Shown here piece by piece: positions 25,298 through 34,019 of a DNA stretch of 64,000 nt. The DNA comes from Rivihabitans pingtungensis. Lineage in GTDB: Bacteria; Pseudomonadota; Gammaproteobacteria; Burkholderiales; Aquaspirillaceae. Under the pieces are notes generated by a model. The model saw only the letters and a list, made by a program, of their open reading frames with translations. It made no database searches and was not told where the DNA came from. The position numbers and the translations under genes are program-made. Every line of letters starts with the position of its first letter. The stretch's first letter is position 1. Location: contig NZ_QJKI01000013.1 of assembly GCF_003201855.1 (NCBI RefSeq), positions 1-64,000 on the forward strand. The letters run 5' to 3'.

Positions 25298-25549
25298 ATG
25301 AGCGCATCAGGAAAATTACCCAGACCGGTATCGGTCTCAGTTGCCGAGAACTATTCGCTGAATGTGACTTTTAATAATGGCGAAATACGGCAGTTCGATG
25401 TCAGTCCTTATCTTGCTTACCCGGCGTTTGAGGCCTTGAAGTCCCGCAGCCTCTTCGCGCAAGCGCGGGTAGCGCACAATACCGTGGTCTGGAACGAAGA
25501 TGTGGATATCGCACCGGAAAGCCTGTACCTGGAAAGTACGGAAATCTGA
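25298..25549 (+). CDS. DUF2442 domain protein
   Basis: This 83-residue protein has the DUF2442 pattern: VSVAENYSLNVTFNNGEIRQFDVSPYL in the first half (quoted in part; the core is LNVTFNNGE and FDVSPYL), then FEALKSRSLFAQARV and VVWNEDVDIAPESLYL near the end. The NE0471-like fold is small and of unknown function. It follows the amber-interrupted DUF4160 gene and ends two bases before the RAYT transposase start, so all three may be co-transcribed. A toxin-antitoxin-like role has been suspected for such pairs but is not shown by the sequence. Confidence 0.8.
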   Translation: MSASGKLPRPVSVSVAENYSLNVTFNNGEIRQFDVSPYLAYPAFEALKSRSLFAQARVAHNTVVWNEDVDIAPESLYLESTEI

Positions 25550-25551
25550 CC

Positions 25552-26283
25552 ATGCCCCGTCGTCCCCGCATCCATCTGCCCGGCGCGCCCATCCACTTGG
25601 TGCAGCGAGGCCACAATCGCGATGCCTGCTTTTTTACTGATGAGGATTATCTGGCCTATCGGGAGTGGCTGGGTGATGCGTTGAAGAAGACCGGCTGCGC
25701 CTTGCATGCCTACGTGCTGATGACCAACCATGTGCATCTGCTGCTGACGCCGACCAGCGCCGAAGCGGTATCGCAACTGGTCATGTCGCTCGGCCGACGC
25801 TATGTGCAGTACATCAACAAGACCTATCGCCGCACCGGGACATTGTGGGACAGCCGTTACAAGTCTTCGCTGGTGCATGCTGAGGATTATTTGTTGCTCT
25901 GCCAACGCTATATCGAACTGAATCCGGTGCGCGCCGGCATGACCGACGATCCCGCCCATTACCGTTGGAGCAGCTATCGCAGCAATGGCCTGGGACAAGC
26001 AGATGCGTTGCTGACGCCACATGACTTGTATCTTGCCCTGGATGGCGACGCGGCTAATCGCCAGGCGGTGTATCGGTTCCTGTTTCGCAGTGAGCTTGAT
26101 CGTGAAGCGGTGGCGGATATTCGTCTGGCGTTGGAGCAAGGGCAGCCACTGGGCAAGGGGAGGTTTCTCGACCAGATTGAGCGCATGATCGGCCGGCGCT
26201 GCGAGGTGCGCCCGCGCGGACGACCGCGCAAAATGGCGCTGCCGGATGAAATGCAGCAGAAACAGCAGGCTTTGCCCATTTGA
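25552..26283 (+). CDS. REP-associated tyrosine transposase (RAYT, Y1_Tnp family)
   Basis: The 243-residue protein opens MPRRPRIHLPGAPIHLVQRG, the standard start of the TnpA-REP/RAYT family. The HUH metal motif is NHVHLLL (about residues 57-63). The catalytic Tyr is probably within RRYVQYINKTYRRTG near 82-96, followed by LWDSRYKSSLV and RYIELNPVRAGM. A basic C-terminal tail (RPRGRPRKMAL) follows. RAYTs are single-copy enzymes that nick REP-type hairpins. The hairpins just downstream (26284-26344) and the dispersed repeats in this hotspot are candidate substrates. Length is normal and the gene looks intact. Confidence 0.92.
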   Translation: MPRRPRIHLPGAPIHLVQRGHNRDACFFTDEDYLAYREWLGDALKKTGCALHAYVLMTNHVHLLLTPTSAEAVSQLVMSLGRRYVQYINKTYRRTGTLWDSRYKSSLVHAEDYLLLCQRYIELNPVRAGMTDDPAHYRWSSYRSNGLGQADALLTPHDLYLALDGDAANRQAVYRFLFRSELDREAVADIRLALEQGQPLGKGRFLDQIERMIGRRCEVRPRGRPRKMALPDEMQQKQQALPI

Positions 26284-26344
26284 GCACCGTTTCACCAATA
26301 CCGATTTTTGACCCGGTGCGCGACAAGCTTCGGCCTTCAGGCCG
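26284..26344. repeat. Hairpins immediately 3' of the RAYT gene
   Basis: GCACCG (26284-26289) pairs with CGGTGC (26314-26319), and CGGCC-TTCA-GGCCG (26331-26344) forms a tight hairpin. Their position directly after the RAYT stop fits a REP-like substrate, but the classical GTAG/GGAG tetranucleotide was not identified. Confidence 0.45.
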
Positions 26345-26362
26345 GCGGAAGGCGTCGCTGGT

Positions 26363-26572
26363 TTGCGCGTCATGTCGAATACGCTGTTGTTGAGACAACA
26401 CAGAACGGCCAGGATGCATGAGTACCTGTTTGCCAAACAGAACAAGGCAAATATCGAGGATGACGAATTGGTGAGCTTTCGAGCGCTTGCCAAGGCATAT
26501 GCTGGATTGACCGCGCTACAAGTCGAACAGTTGTTGCGTGACAAGGACTGGATAGAGATCTGCCATGGCTAA
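26363..26572 (+). pseudogene. 5'-truncated RelE/HigB-like toxin
   Basis: The segment from about 26400 reads HEYLFAKQNKANIEDDELVS, then FRALAKAYAGL. That is the C-terminal part of RelE-type toxins which pair with HigA-like antitoxins (compare the family pattern YGFAKNxRANIxxxEL). The expected ~45-60 N-terminal residues are missing; upstream is RAYT-associated hairpin DNA instead. The remaining frame overlaps the antitoxin start by eight bases, preserving the original operon arrangement. The toxin is presumably dead. Confidence 0.65.
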
Positions 26573-26885
26573 GATGAAATACAAGAGCGATGCATTCGAG
26601 GCGATTCATTCGTCAGCCAACGCACTTTTCAAGGTGGGCGCCATAGACAAGGCGACGCTGCGCAATTTTGATGATGCATGCCTGGTCGTTCCTGAGGAGA
26701 TCAAGCCCGAGCAGATCAAGCAGATTCGGGAGCAAAACCACGTCAGCCAACCGGTTTTTGCCCGCTATCTGAATACTAGCGAATCGACCGTCCAGAAGTG
26801 GGAGAGTGGCGCAAAACGCCCAAGCGGTATGGCGATCAAGCTCCTGTCGATTGTTCAGAAATACGGCATTCAGGTGCTTAGCTGA
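26565..26885 (+). CDS. HigA/NadS-type helix-turn-helix antitoxin
   Basis: This 106-residue protein has an XRE-type helix-turn-helix in its C-terminal half (IKQIREQNHVSQPVFARYLN, then TSESTVQKWESGAKRP) and an N-terminal helical region that would contact the toxin. It matches antitoxins of HigBA/RelE-type modules with toxin-first order. Its toxin partner upstream is truncated, so it is an orphan antitoxin that could still repress its own promoter or protect against related toxins. The promoter may have been lost or replaced by RAYT-linked DNA. Confidence 0.82.
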   Translation: MAKMKYKSDAFEAIHSSANALFKVGAIDKATLRNFDDACLVVPEEIKPEQIKQIREQNHVSQPVFARYLNTSESTVQKWESGAKRPSGMAIKLLSIVQKYGIQVLS

Positions 26886-26890
26886 AAAAG

Positions 26891-27008
26891 CAATAGGGGG
26901 GCAGACCCCAATTATTTAGCTATATCCCCTATCCCCCAGCTCACCGGGGGCAAGCCCTTCAACCCATCCCGCCACCAGCGGGGTGGGGTTTTTCCTTGGC
27001 GGGGGCAT
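26891..27008 (-). repeat. ~118-bp dispersed element, copy 2
   Basis: Read on the minus strand this is the inverted counterpart of 6243-6361. It has the same order of landmarks (CCCCGCCAAGGAAAA, CCCCACCCCGCTGGTG, GGGTTGAAGGGCT, GGGGGATAGGGGA, GGGGTCTG). It fills most of the gap between the orphan antitoxin and the higBA operon. Confidence 0.8.
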
Positions 27009-27030
27009 GACTCAAGATATTTTCCGCTCA

Positions 27031-27049
27031 GTAGCCTTTGGGCTACAAT
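27031..27049 (+). promoter_or_regulatory. higBA promoter/operator
   Basis: GTAGCC-TTTG-GGCTAC is a perfect inverted repeat (27031-27046) that overlaps a good -10, TACAAT (27044-27049). The predicted transcription start falls on or next to the ATG at 27056, so the toxin mRNA would be leaderless or nearly so. Repression by the antitoxin at this repeat is the likely control. The -35 is weak. Confidence 0.6.
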
Positions 27050-27055
27050 AATTCC

Positions 27056-27382
27056 ATGTACGAATTGCGCCATTACATTGATTCTGAAGGGCAGGATGTC
27101 TTTGCCCATTGGCTGGATCACCTCCAGGATAGAGTGGCTCAGGCACGCATCGCTGTGCGTTTGCTGCGGTTGCAGAACGGCAACTTCGGTGACTGTAAAC
27201 CGGTCGGCTCAGGAGTGTGGGAGCTACGCGTGGATTGGGGGCCGGGCTACCGGGTTTACTACGCCATTGCCGGTAAACGGGTGGTTCTGCTCTGCGAGGG
27301 TGGCGACAAGCGGACGCAATCGAAAGACATTGCATGCGCGATTCAGCGCTGGAACGAATGGCAAACAAGGAGCAATCGATGA
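27056..27382 (+). CDS. higB: RelE/HigB-family toxin (addiction module killer protein)
   Basis: The 108-residue protein reads MYELRHYIDSEGQDVFAHWL, then RVAQARIAVRLLRLQNGNFG, WELRVDWGPGYRVYYA and VVLLCEGGDKRTQSKDI. These are the motifs of the HigB-like RelE/ParE group that precedes HigA-type antidotes. These toxins cleave mRNA on the ribosome; conserved Arg and Lys residues in the C-terminal half are visible. The start at 27056 is preferred over 27038, which would lie upstream of the predicted transcription start. The stop overlaps the antitoxin ATG by four bases. Confidence 0.88.
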   Translation: MYELRHYIDSEGQDVFAHWLDHLQDRVAQARIAVRLLRLQNGNFGDCKPVGSGVWELRVDWGPGYRVYYAIAGKRVVLLCEGGDKRTQSKDIACAIQRWNEWQTRSNR

Positions 27383-27675
27383 AAACGTGCGCCAAACACG
27401 ATGACTGGTTGATGGCACAACTCGCGGATGCCGAGTTTGCCGCCGAGTACCTGAATGCAGCCAGCGAGGACGACGATCCCGCTATCTATCTGGTGGCATT
27501 GCGGAAGGTTGTCGAGGCTCGTGGCGGCATTGCCGTGGTGGCCGAAAAAACCCATTTGTCGCGTGAAACGCTGTATCGCACGCTGTCAAGCCGGGGCAAT
27601 CCAACCATTCGGACGCTCAATGCGGTGCTTAAGGCGACGGGCCTGAGGTTTGGTGTGTCAGCGAACGTGTGCTGA
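27379..27675 (+). CDS. higA: HigA-family antitoxin (addiction module antidote)
   Basis: The 98-residue protein has a helix-turn-helix in its C-terminal half (GGIAVVAEKTHLSRETLYRT, then LSSRGNPTIRTLNAVLKATG), the arrangement of the 'putative addiction module antidote' family. AAGGAG lies six bases before the ATG. Overlap with the toxin stop (ATGA) indicates coupled translation. It probably neutralises the upstream toxin and represses the operon at 27031-27049. Confidence 0.88.
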   Translation: MKTCAKHDDWLMAQLADAEFAAEYLNAASEDDDPAIYLVALRKVVEARGGIAVVAEKTHLSRETLYRTLSSRGNPTIRTLNAVLKATGLRFGVSANVC

Positions 27676-27681
27676 AGAAAT

Positions 27682-27711
27682 AACAATAATAGGGGACAGA
27701 CCCCGATTATT
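27682..27711 (-). repeat. GGGGTCTGTCCCC-type repeat core
   Basis: AACAATAATAGGGGACAGACCCCGATTATT is the reverse complement of the core at 6335-6361 (AATAATCGGGGTCTGTCCCC) with a near-perfect match. It follows the higA stop by seven bases. Confidence 0.85.
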
Positions 27712-27844
27712 CGCATTGGGCGATGTCCGCTCGCCCACCTGGACACCCAGACCCTGCGCGCTACCCGCCAGACGGTGGCGGACGTGGGCCCCCCGGCCCA
27801 GGGAGAGGATTGTACCAGGGCAACCATTGCACTAGACTGGCTCT

Positions 27845-28072
27845 ATGAGCACCCTTCAGCGTTTCGATAGCAGCCGGGCTGTGATGTACCTGGACGACCA
27901 CCCGCCACCGCATGTGTACGTCAAGCTACGCGATGGCCGAGACTGCACCGTAGACCTGGACAGCTTCGAGATCAAAGGTCGGGTTGCCTCGCGGGAAATC
28001 CGCGAGGCGCTCGTCTGGATCAAGACCCACCAGGTCGATCTACAACATCAATGGCAAAGGAATCGAGCATGA
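27845..28072 (+). CDS. DUF4160 domain protein
   Basis: The 75-residue protein has the DUF4160 core: a short N-terminal strand, DDHPPPHVYVKL (the HxPPHxHV-like block) and an EIREALVWIKTHQVDLQHQW helix near the C-terminus. It is shorter and diverged from the amber-interrupted copy at 25021, so the two are not a recent local duplication. It overlaps the downstream DUF2442-HTH gene by four bases (ATGA), which argues for a two-component module. Biochemical function is unknown. Confidence 0.78.
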   Translation: MSTLQRFDSSRAVMYLDDHPPPHVYVKLRDGRDCTVDLDSFEIKGRVASREIREALVWIKTHQVDLQHQWQRNRA

Positions 28073-28563
28073 GCGACTACTTCTTTCCGCAGTTGCAGGC
28101 GGTCGAGGCCATGGCGCCGTACCGCCTGCGTACCACCTGGAGTACCGGCGAGGTGCTGGAGATCGACGTCGAGGATCGCCTGCGCCGCCATTCGGCCCTG
28201 GCCCCCATCCTTGATCCAGCCATGTTTACCCGTGTCCACATCAGCGAGTGGGGCCACGGTATCGAGTGGATCGACGAGGAGTTCGGCGCGGACAATGTGT
28301 ACGCCTGGGCCAAGGAGCAGGCCGGCGAGGTCAGCCATGAGATGTTCGATGACTGGATGAGCCGCAACGGCTTGTCTTTGAGTGGTGCGGCCGAGGCGTT
28401 GGGCATCAGTCGGCGCATGGTTAGCTACTACCGCACCGCCCACAAGTCCATTCCCCGTCAGACCTGGCTGGCATGCTTGGGCTGGGAGGCGGTCAAGCCG
28501 GAGGCCCGGTCGATGCCGCGTAGCCTGCCCACCGCACTCGAGTACGCAGCGCTGCACGCCTGA
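28069..28563 (+). CDS. DUF2442 protein fused to a helix-turn-helix domain
   Basis: The 164-residue protein starts at 28069 with AAAGGA seven bases upstream. Residues 1-80 are DUF2442-like (LRTTWSTGEVLEIDVEDRL, then FTRVHISEWGHGIEWIDEEF). Residues 95-130 form a helix-turn-helix (GLSLSGAAEALGISRRMVSY, then YRTAHKSIP). Fusion of DUF2442 to a DNA-binding domain, with translational coupling to DUF4160, resembles an antitoxin able to autoregulate. That reading is inference; a metabolic or regulatory pair is also possible. Confidence 0.78.
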   Translation: MSDYFFPQLQAVEAMAPYRLRTTWSTGEVLEIDVEDRLRRHSALAPILDPAMFTRVHISEWGHGIEWIDEEFGADNVYAWAKEQAGEVSHEMFDDWMSRNGLSLSGAAEALGISRRMVSYYRTAHKSIPRQTWLACLGWEAVKPEARSMPRSLPTALEYAALHA

Positions 28564-28601
28564 CACCTCCGGCTGGCAATCTGATCAGGAACGGTAGGGC
28601 G

Positions 28602-28632
28602 AGCAATAGAAATGGGGACAGACCCCGGTTTT
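28602..28632 (-). repeat. GGGGTCTGTCCCC-type repeat core
   Basis: GCAATAGAAATGGGGACAGACCCCGGTTTTC, in the same orientation as the copies at 24631, 26891 and 27682. It separates the DUF4160/DUF2442 pair from hicAB. Confidence 0.8.
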
Positions 28633-28700
28633 CAGCTCTCCCGATTGTTCAACGTAACGCCCAAATGTGCGCATCTGCGCGGCTTGTATCCTGCTTGATG

Positions 28701-28724
28701 GATGGTTCCATTAATGGAGCCATC
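28701..28724. promoter_or_regulatory. hicAB operator palindrome
   Basis: GATGGTTCCATT and AATGGAGCCATC form a 24-base inverted repeat with one mismatch and no spacer, six bases before the hicA ATG. Its position fits autorepression by HicB or the HicAB complex. Confidence 0.75.
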
Positions 28725-28730
28725 CTCCGT

Positions 28731-28979
28731 ATGAGCTCAGTCAAAAAGATTCTCGAACAGTTACGCCGAGAGCCGACAAATGTCCGCTTTGTTGATTTGC
28801 GCAAAGTTTGTGAAGCGTTTTTTGGTGAGCCACGCCAAAACGGCACAAGCCACCTGATTTTCAAAATGCCATGGCCAGGGGACCCGCGAGTCAATATTCA
28901 AGACGCTGGTGGTAAGGCCAAGCCTTATCAAGTGCGGCAGGTGCTGCAAGCAATAGACAAACTGGAGGGTAGGCAATGA
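28731..28979 (+). CDS. hicA: HicA-family mRNA interferase toxin
   Basis: The 82-residue protein starts MSSVKKILEQLRREPTNVRF and has the dsRBD-like HicA fold with the catalytic His in QNGTSHLIFKMP. The family cleaves mRNA independently of, or during, translation. It is slightly longer than classical HicA (about 60 aa) because of the N-terminal helix, as in many HicA2-like members. The ATG lacks a clear Shine-Dalgarno and lies right behind the palindrome. It overlaps hicB by four bases. Confidence 0.85.
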   Translation: MSSVKKILEQLRREPTNVRFVDLRKVCEAFFGEPRQNGTSHLIFKMPWPGDPRVNIQDAGGKAKPYQVRQVLQAIDKLEGRQ

Positions 28980-29314
28980 GCCTTGATCATTATACTTATC
29001 GCGTAACATGGTCCCCCGAGGATGGTGAGCATGTTGGGTTGTGCATCGAGTTTCCCTCGCTAAGCTGGCTGGCAGAAACGCCAGAAGAGGCCCTGGCAGG
29101 TGTGCGCAAGGTGGTTGCCGAGGTGGTTGCTGATCTGGAGGCGAATGGAGAGTTGATCCCACAGCCTTTGGCAGAGAAGCACTACAGCGGGGAGTTTCGC
29201 GTGCGTATTCCACCCGAACTGCACCGTCAGCTCGCGCTGATGGCGGCGGAGCAAGGGGTAAGTCTTAATCGCTTGGCGAGTGCAAAACTGGCCGGGCAGG
29301 TGCTGTCGAGGTGA
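28976..29314 (+). CDS. hicB: HicB-family antitoxin
   Basis: The 112-residue protein has the partially degraded RNase-H-like HicB domain (YRVTWSPEDGEHVGLCIEFP, then SWLAETPEEALAGVRKVV) and a C-terminal DNA-binding part. That part reads RVRIPPELHRQLALMAAEQG, then VSLNRLASAKL, of the ribbon-helix-helix kind. It would bind HicA and repress the operon through 28701-28724. Gene order toxin-antitoxin with an ATGA overlap is typical of hicAB. Confidence 0.88.
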   Translation: MSLDHYTYRVTWSPEDGEHVGLCIEFPSLSWLAETPEEALAGVRKVVAEVVADLEANGELIPQPLAEKHYSGEFRVRIPPELHRQLALMAAEQGVSLNRLASAKLAGQVLSR

Positions 29315-29363
29315 TCGACCCCGACAGTCTGCAAGACAAGAAAAGAATACCGGACAGCCCACG

Positions 29364-29393
29364 TTAGAGCCGCTCACCAAACTCAGTGTAGCG
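29364..29393 (-). repeat. Decayed partial copy of the stop-codon hairpin element
   Basis: On the minus strand CGCTACACTGAG, then TTTGGTGAGCGGCTCTAA parallels CGCTTCGCTGAG, then TTTTGCTAGCGGCTCTAA at 89-127. Only one arm is recognisable. Confidence 0.45.
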
Positions 29394-29472
29394 GCTGTGC
29401 TAGCGGCGGCCAGACGCTACCCCGCCCTTTCTGGTTTCAAGGCCGGTTCGCGCAGCGAGAGGACGGGGGCGG

Positions 29473-31233
29473 TCAACCCAGCCACTCGGTATACGCAAAG
29501 CCCGTGCTGCCAATCAGCGTGGCCACGGCGCTTTGGTTTTCGGCGGATTGGGCAAATTCCACCAGCACATTGGTTTTGCTCAGGCCGTTGTTCATCTGCG
29601 TCAGCCACCAGTCGTAGCCGCTTTGATCTGCGGCGCGTCCCAATACATTCGAATACAGTTTGGTCAGCAGGTCGCCATTGCTGGGGGCGCTGCCGTAGCG
29701 GGCCTGGAACTCGCTGGAGGCGATAAAGCTGGATGCGGCGGTGGCCAGGCTCATGCCTTTGTCCATTTGCGCCATCCAGTAACCCACTCCTCCCTTGTCC
29801 GGCTCGCGGGCAAAGGCAGCGCGGTACAGGCGGTAGGCCTGGCCGGCGGCGCCGTCGGTGTCCAGCGCCACATTGCCATCACTGAAGTGCAGGCGCTCGA
29901 CATTGCTTACCGTGTCGGTGCCATCGGTGCCGACATTGGCTTTGATGGTCCACACGCTGCCGCTCTTGCTGCGGGTGTAGTCGGCGATTTTATTGCTGAA
30001 CACGGCGGTGTCGATGCCGGCGCCGCCATCAATGGTGTCGTTGCCGGTGCCGCCGGTAAAGCTGTCGTTGCCGCTGGTGCCAGTAAAGCTTTGGTTGGTG
30101 TTGTCGCTGCTGGTGCTGCTGGCGTCGCGCACCAGCCGCACCATATTGTTGATGCGGATTACGTCGCCTTGCGGGCCAAAGCCATGCGGGTAGTCGCTGG
30201 CGTTGCCGGTTTTCGGGTCGCTGCGCTGGGCGCCAGCGCCGTGCACGTCCATCAGCTTGTAGCTGCCGTCTTTTTGCTGCATCCAGCCCAGCGCGCGGCC
30301 AAACGCCACGTACACGGCGTAGTCGCCTGAGCCGTTTTCCACATGGCTGGTGCCGCTCCAGTAAAAGCCATATTCCGGCGCGCTGGATGTGCCGATATTG
30401 GTGGCCTTGAACAAGGGGTCGATGGCGGCTGTGCCGGTGGTGTCGGGCGAGCGGGTGTAGTCAACAATGCTTTGCAGCTCTTTGGCATTGGGCAGCCGCC
30501 AGTCGCTGTAGCCGCTGGCGGTGGAGGCTTCGGCGTAGGCCAGCGCATCCTGCCAGCTCATCGCCGAGCCGCTGTCGGCTTGCAACCACATCAGGCCGGT
30601 GGCGTTGTCGGTGATGGTGCCATTGCCGTTGTCCACATAGGCGTTCTGGCCATAGCTGGTGTTGCCGCGCACCAGGCGCACGTCCATGGTTTGCGTGGTG
30701 CCGCCAATCGAAATCGGATAGCCCTTGATGCGGCCATCGGCAAAGTTGACGCCAAATGCGGTGGGGTCACCGCTCATGGTGGTGCTGACGTAGCGGGTGG
30801 ACGACCATTCTTGCGCGTCAATCACCCGCTCGCCTGCGCTGGTGTCGCCGTAAGAGAAATTGAAATAGCGGGTATCCAGATACGGCGAAGACGTGCTGAT
30901 GCTGGTGCCGGTGTAGCCAGAAAACTCAATCAGCGAATACAGCTCTTTGATGGTGGGCAACCGCCAGTCGCTATAGCCGCCAATCACCGCCGTGGAAGCA
31001 TAGCTGACTGCCTGCGCCCAGGTCATTTCCTGGCTGGTGGTGCTTTTCATCCAGGTCAAGCCGGTGTTCAGGTCGGTGACCGTGCTGTTGCCGTTGTCCA
31101 CGTAGGACGGCTGCTTGCCCTGATAACCGGCATCCTGGCCATAAAAGCTGGCATTGCTGGCCGGGGTGGAAATAGTGGTGGTGTTGCCGTAATAGCTGGT
31201 CTGGTTGGTGTCAACAATGGTGTAGCTGCCCAT
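29473..31233 (-). CDS. Secreted DUF1566 - RTX - DUF4214 protein
   Basis: The 586-residue product (AGGAG eight bases before ATG 31233) begins with two tandem DUF1566 (Lcl_C) domains at about residues 40-190 and 195-365. Each has the pattern YVDNGN-x-T(V/I)TD-x-x-TGL-x-W and GYSDWRLP-x-x-KEL. RTX nonapeptides (GTSGNDSFTGGTGNDTIDGG) lie near 385-410, and a DUF4214 module occupies 470-580. The C-terminal third is built like that of the serralysin at 7314. DUF1566 domains resemble C-type-lectin/FGE folds, so ligand or surface binding is plausible. It lacks a Sec signal, so type I export is expected. Confidence 0.82.
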   Translation of the reverse strand: MGSYTIVDTNQTSYYGNTTTISTPASNASFYGQDAGYQGKQPSYVDNGNSTVTDLNTGLTWMKSTTSQEMTWAQAVSYASTAVIGGYSDWRLPTIKELYSLIEFSGYTGTSISTSSPYLDTRYFNFSYGDTSAGERVIDAQEWSSTRYVSTTMSGDPTAFGVNFADGRIKGYPISIGGTTQTMDVRLVRGNTSYGQNAYVDNGNGTITDNATGLMWLQADSGSAMSWQDALAYAEASTASGYSDWRLPNAKELQSIVDYTRSPDTTGTAAIDPLFKATNIGTSSAPEYGFYWSGTSHVENGSGDYAVYVAFGRALGWMQQKDGSYKLMDVHGAGAQRSDPKTGNASDYPHGFGPQGDVIRINNMVRLVRDASSTSSDNTNQSFTGTSGNDSFTGGTGNDTIDGGAGIDTAVFSNKIADYTRSKSGSVWTIKANVGTDGTDTVSNVERLHFSDGNVALDTDGAAGQAYRLYRAAFAREPDKGGVGYWMAQMDKGMSLATAASSFIASSEFQARYGSAPSNGDLLTKLYSNVLGRAADQSGYDWWLTQMNNGLSKTNVLVEFAQSAENQSAVATLIGSTGFAYTEWLG

Positions 31234-33878
<2,645 letters not shown>

Positions 33879-33890
33879 TGGGTCGGCCTT

Positions 33891-33937
33891 AAAAAAACAC
33901 TGCCCCGCAGGCAAGCCCTGCGGGGCAGTGTTTTTTT
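33891..33937 (+). terminator. Strong bidirectional rho-independent terminator
   Basis: AAAAAAACACTGCCCCGCAGG pairs completely with its complement ending in TTTTTTT around a five-base loop. It is located 13 bases after katG. The A/T flanks make it usable for the convergent mnmE as well. Confidence 0.95.
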
Positions 33938-33938
33938 A

Positions 33939-34008
33939 CGTCGCGCACACAACCCTCTGGCGTGGTGGCTGGTGCTGTCTGGTGCTGCGCGGCGTTTTGT
34001 GTGCGACG
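33939..34008. repeat. Stop-codon hairpin element, 70-bp variant
   Basis: The arms CGTCGCGCACACAACCC (33939-33955) and GCGTTTTGTGTGCGACG (33992-34008) are inverted. Internal parts (ACGCCAGAGGG and CCGCGCAGC on the minus strand) parallel the 50431-50540 element, but the outer stem bases differ and still pair. It abuts the 3' end of mnmE at 34020. Confidence 0.6.
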
Positions 34009-34019
34009 CTTGGCTGCGC

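Noticed and set aside
27712..27844. Coding remnant upstream of the second DUF4160 gene
   Set aside because: One plus frame is open and protein-like for about 45 codons, but nothing recognisable supports it and it has no start signal.
25021..28632. CRISPR-like array formed by the regularly spaced GGGGTCTGTCCCC cores
   Set aside because: Spacing is irregular (hundreds of bases), genes lie between the copies, and no cas genes are present.
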